Assembly (NCBI GenBank): GCA_937967465.1 | Contig: CALBSW010000136.1 | Location: 1-5,676 of the forward strand | Source: an uncultured Flavobacteriales bacterium | GTDB taxonomy: Bacteria > Bacteroidota > Bacteroidia > Flavobacteriales_D > Sanyastnellaceae | Length of the DNA stretch: 5,676 nucleotides | Reading direction: 5' to 3' | Part shown: positions 4,568 through 5,676 of the stretch, one piece after another | How the letters are laid out: every line of letters begins with the position of its first letter | How positions within the stretch are numbered: the stretch's first letter is position 1 | The notes under the pieces: generated by a model | What the model saw: only the letters and a program-made list of their open reading frames with translations | Databases searched by the model: none | Told to the model about the DNA's origin: nothing | Program-made: the position numbers and the translations under genes

Positions 4568-5676
4568 CAGCGCTTGCCAATGGGCTGAACCGGACGGGCG
4601 TTGTGGCCGGTGTAGATCTGACGCGGACGGCCGATGGGCTCACCGTTCTCGCTCATTTCCTTCCATTGGGCAATCCAGCCCGGCAGACGGCCGAGGGCGA
4701 ACATCACGGTGAACATCTCGGTCGGGATGCCCAACGCGCGATAGATGATGCCGCTGTAGAAGTCCACGTTGGGATAGAGGCCCCGCTTCACGAAGTACTC
4801 GTCCTTCAGTGCCACTTCCTCGAGTTGCTTGGCGATGTCGAGAACCGGATCGTTGATGCCGAGCTTGGCCAGCACCTCGTCCGCGGACTTCTTGATGATG
4901 CGGGCACGCGGGTCGAAATTCTTGTACACGCGGTGTCCGAAGCCCATCAAGCGGAAGCTGTCCGACTTGTCCTTGGCCTTGTCAATCCACTTCTGGAGAT
5001 CGCCACCGTCGGCCTTGATTTGCTCCAGCATCTCGATGACCGCCTGGTTGGCACCACCGTGGAGCGGCCCCCACAAGGCAGAGATGCCCGAAGCGATGGA
5101 GGAGTAGAGGTTGGCTTGGGAGGATCCCACAATGCGGACCGTGGAGGTGCTGCAGTTCTGTTCGTGATCCGCGTGCAGGATCAAGAGCTTGTTGATGGCG
5201 CTGTCGATGACCGGATCAATCTCGTAGTCGGTCGTCGGCAAGCCGAACATCATGTACAGGAAGTTCTCCGTGTAGCTCAGGTCGTTGGCGGGATAAACCA
5301 TCGGGTGCCCCATGTTGTGCTTGTAGCACTGGGCGGCCAGCGTCGGCAGCTTGGCGATGAGGCGGTGGACCGTCAGCTCGATGTCCTCCATGGAGCGGTT
5401 GGGGTCCTGGCTGTCCGGATAGAAGGTGGACAGGGTAGAGGACATGGCGCTCAGCATGCCCATCGGGTGCGCTCCGAGCGGGAAGGCATCGAAGAAGCGC
5501 TTCATGTTTTCGTGCACGAGGGTGTGCATCTTGACGCTGCCCTCGAACCAATCGAGCCGTTCCTGATCGGGCAGGTCGCCGTAGATCAACAGGTACGCCA
5601 CCTCCATGAACGAAGCATTGTCCGCCAAGTCTTCAATGGAATATCCCCGGTAACGCAGGATGCCTTCCTCACCATT
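4567..5676 (-). CDS. gltA: Citrate synthase, type II (N-terminus beyond window edge)
   Basis: Citrate synthase condenses acetyl-CoA with oxaloacetate to make citrate, the entry step of the TCA cycle. The frame is open from base 5676, so 369 residues are present and, by alignment from memory to E. coli GltA, about 57 N-terminal residues are missing. The fragment opens NGEEGILRYRGYSIEDLADN, a typical internal segment, so the TTG at 5628 is not the true start. All three catalytic residues are present: His206 of the fragment in GPLHGGAN, His248 in GFGHRVYK and Asp305 in NVDFYSG, equivalent to E. coli His264, His305 and Asp362. LHADHEQNCSTSTVR and RPRQIYTG are further hallmarks. The length and sequence match the long, hexameric-type bacterial enzyme rather than the methylcitrate synthase type. 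It is first in this stretch of an operon with the hydratase paralogue. Confidence 0.97.
   Translation of the reverse strand, partial: NGEEGILRYRGYSIEDLADNASFMEVAYLLIYGDLPDQERLDWFEGSVKMHTLVHENMKRFFDAFPLGAHPMGMLSAMSSTLSTFYPDSQDPNRSMEDIELTVHRLIAKLPTLAAQCYKHNMGHPMVYPANDLSYTENFLYMMFGLPTTDYEIDPVIDSAINKLLILHADHEQNCSTSTVRIVGSSQANLYSSIASGISALWGPLHGGANQAVIEMLEQIKADGGDLQKWIDKAKDKSDSFRLMGFGHRVYKNFDPRARIIKKSADEVLAKLGINDPVLDIAKQLEEVALKDEYFVKRGLYPNVDFYSGIIYRALGIPTEMFTVMFALGRLPGWIAQWKEMSENGEPIGRPRQIYTGHNARPVQPIGKR

Noticed and set aside
3773..4588. A 271-codon open frame on the plus strand
   Set aside because: It is the antisense shadow of the hydratase paralogue, which has complete crotonase motifs.

Overview
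The window looks like chromosomal DNA from a fairly GC-rich member of the Bacteroidota, probably near the Flavobacteriales. The assignment rests on three things. The enoyl-CoA hydratase paralogue, the DUF5715-like protein, the AGMO-like hydroxylase with an extra C-terminal membrane domain and a short basic protein are all types I know mainly from this phylum. A perfect Bacteroidota -7 promoter box (TAnnTTTG) lies just upstream of one tRNA gene. Shine-Dalgarno sequences are weak or absent. I see no phage, transposon, CRISPR or plasmid features; this is ordinary housekeeping chromosome with some unusual details.

Layout, left to right. 1-600 (minus): N-terminal 200 residues of alanine dehydrogenase, running off the left edge. 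601-747: an intergenic region with two abutting inverted repeats, and a strong Rho-independent terminator for the tRNA gene beside it. 748-834 (minus): tRNA-Ser(CGA). 892-1308 (plus): a DCC-family (DUF393) thiol-disulfide oxidoreductase-like protein. 1317-1401 (minus): tRNA-Ser(UGA). 1423-2694 (plus): a membrane di-iron hydroxylase of the sterol desaturase / alkylglycerol monooxygenase type. The rest is on the minus strand, in transcription order from the right edge: citrate synthase (4567-5676, N-terminus cut off), an enoyl-CoA hydratase/isomerase paralogue (3794-4567), a membrane-anchored DUF5715/M15-like protein (2829-3704), and a small basic protein (2619-2825) whose 3' end overlaps the hydroxylase gene.

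The genes probably work as follows. Citrate synthase and the hydratase paralogue share one nucleotide at their stop/start (TGATG) and are almost certainly co-transcribed, linking TCA-cycle entry with acyl-CoA chemistry. The DUF5715-like gene and the small gene are 3 bases apart and form a second tight pair. The two pairs are separated by about 90 bases carrying two short hairpins. The two serine tRNA genes lie on the minus strand with the DCC gene on the plus strand between them, so the neighbouring transcripts partly oppose each other.

The most notable observations are: two of the three glycines of the Rossmann GxGxxG motif in alanine dehydrogenase are cysteines; the hydratase paralogue has lost one of the two classical catalytic glutamates; the M15-like protein keeps metal-ligand-like His/Asp/His positions but not the usual Glu; and the small overlapping gene is easily missed. 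I see no convincing evidence of a wholly new biological system.
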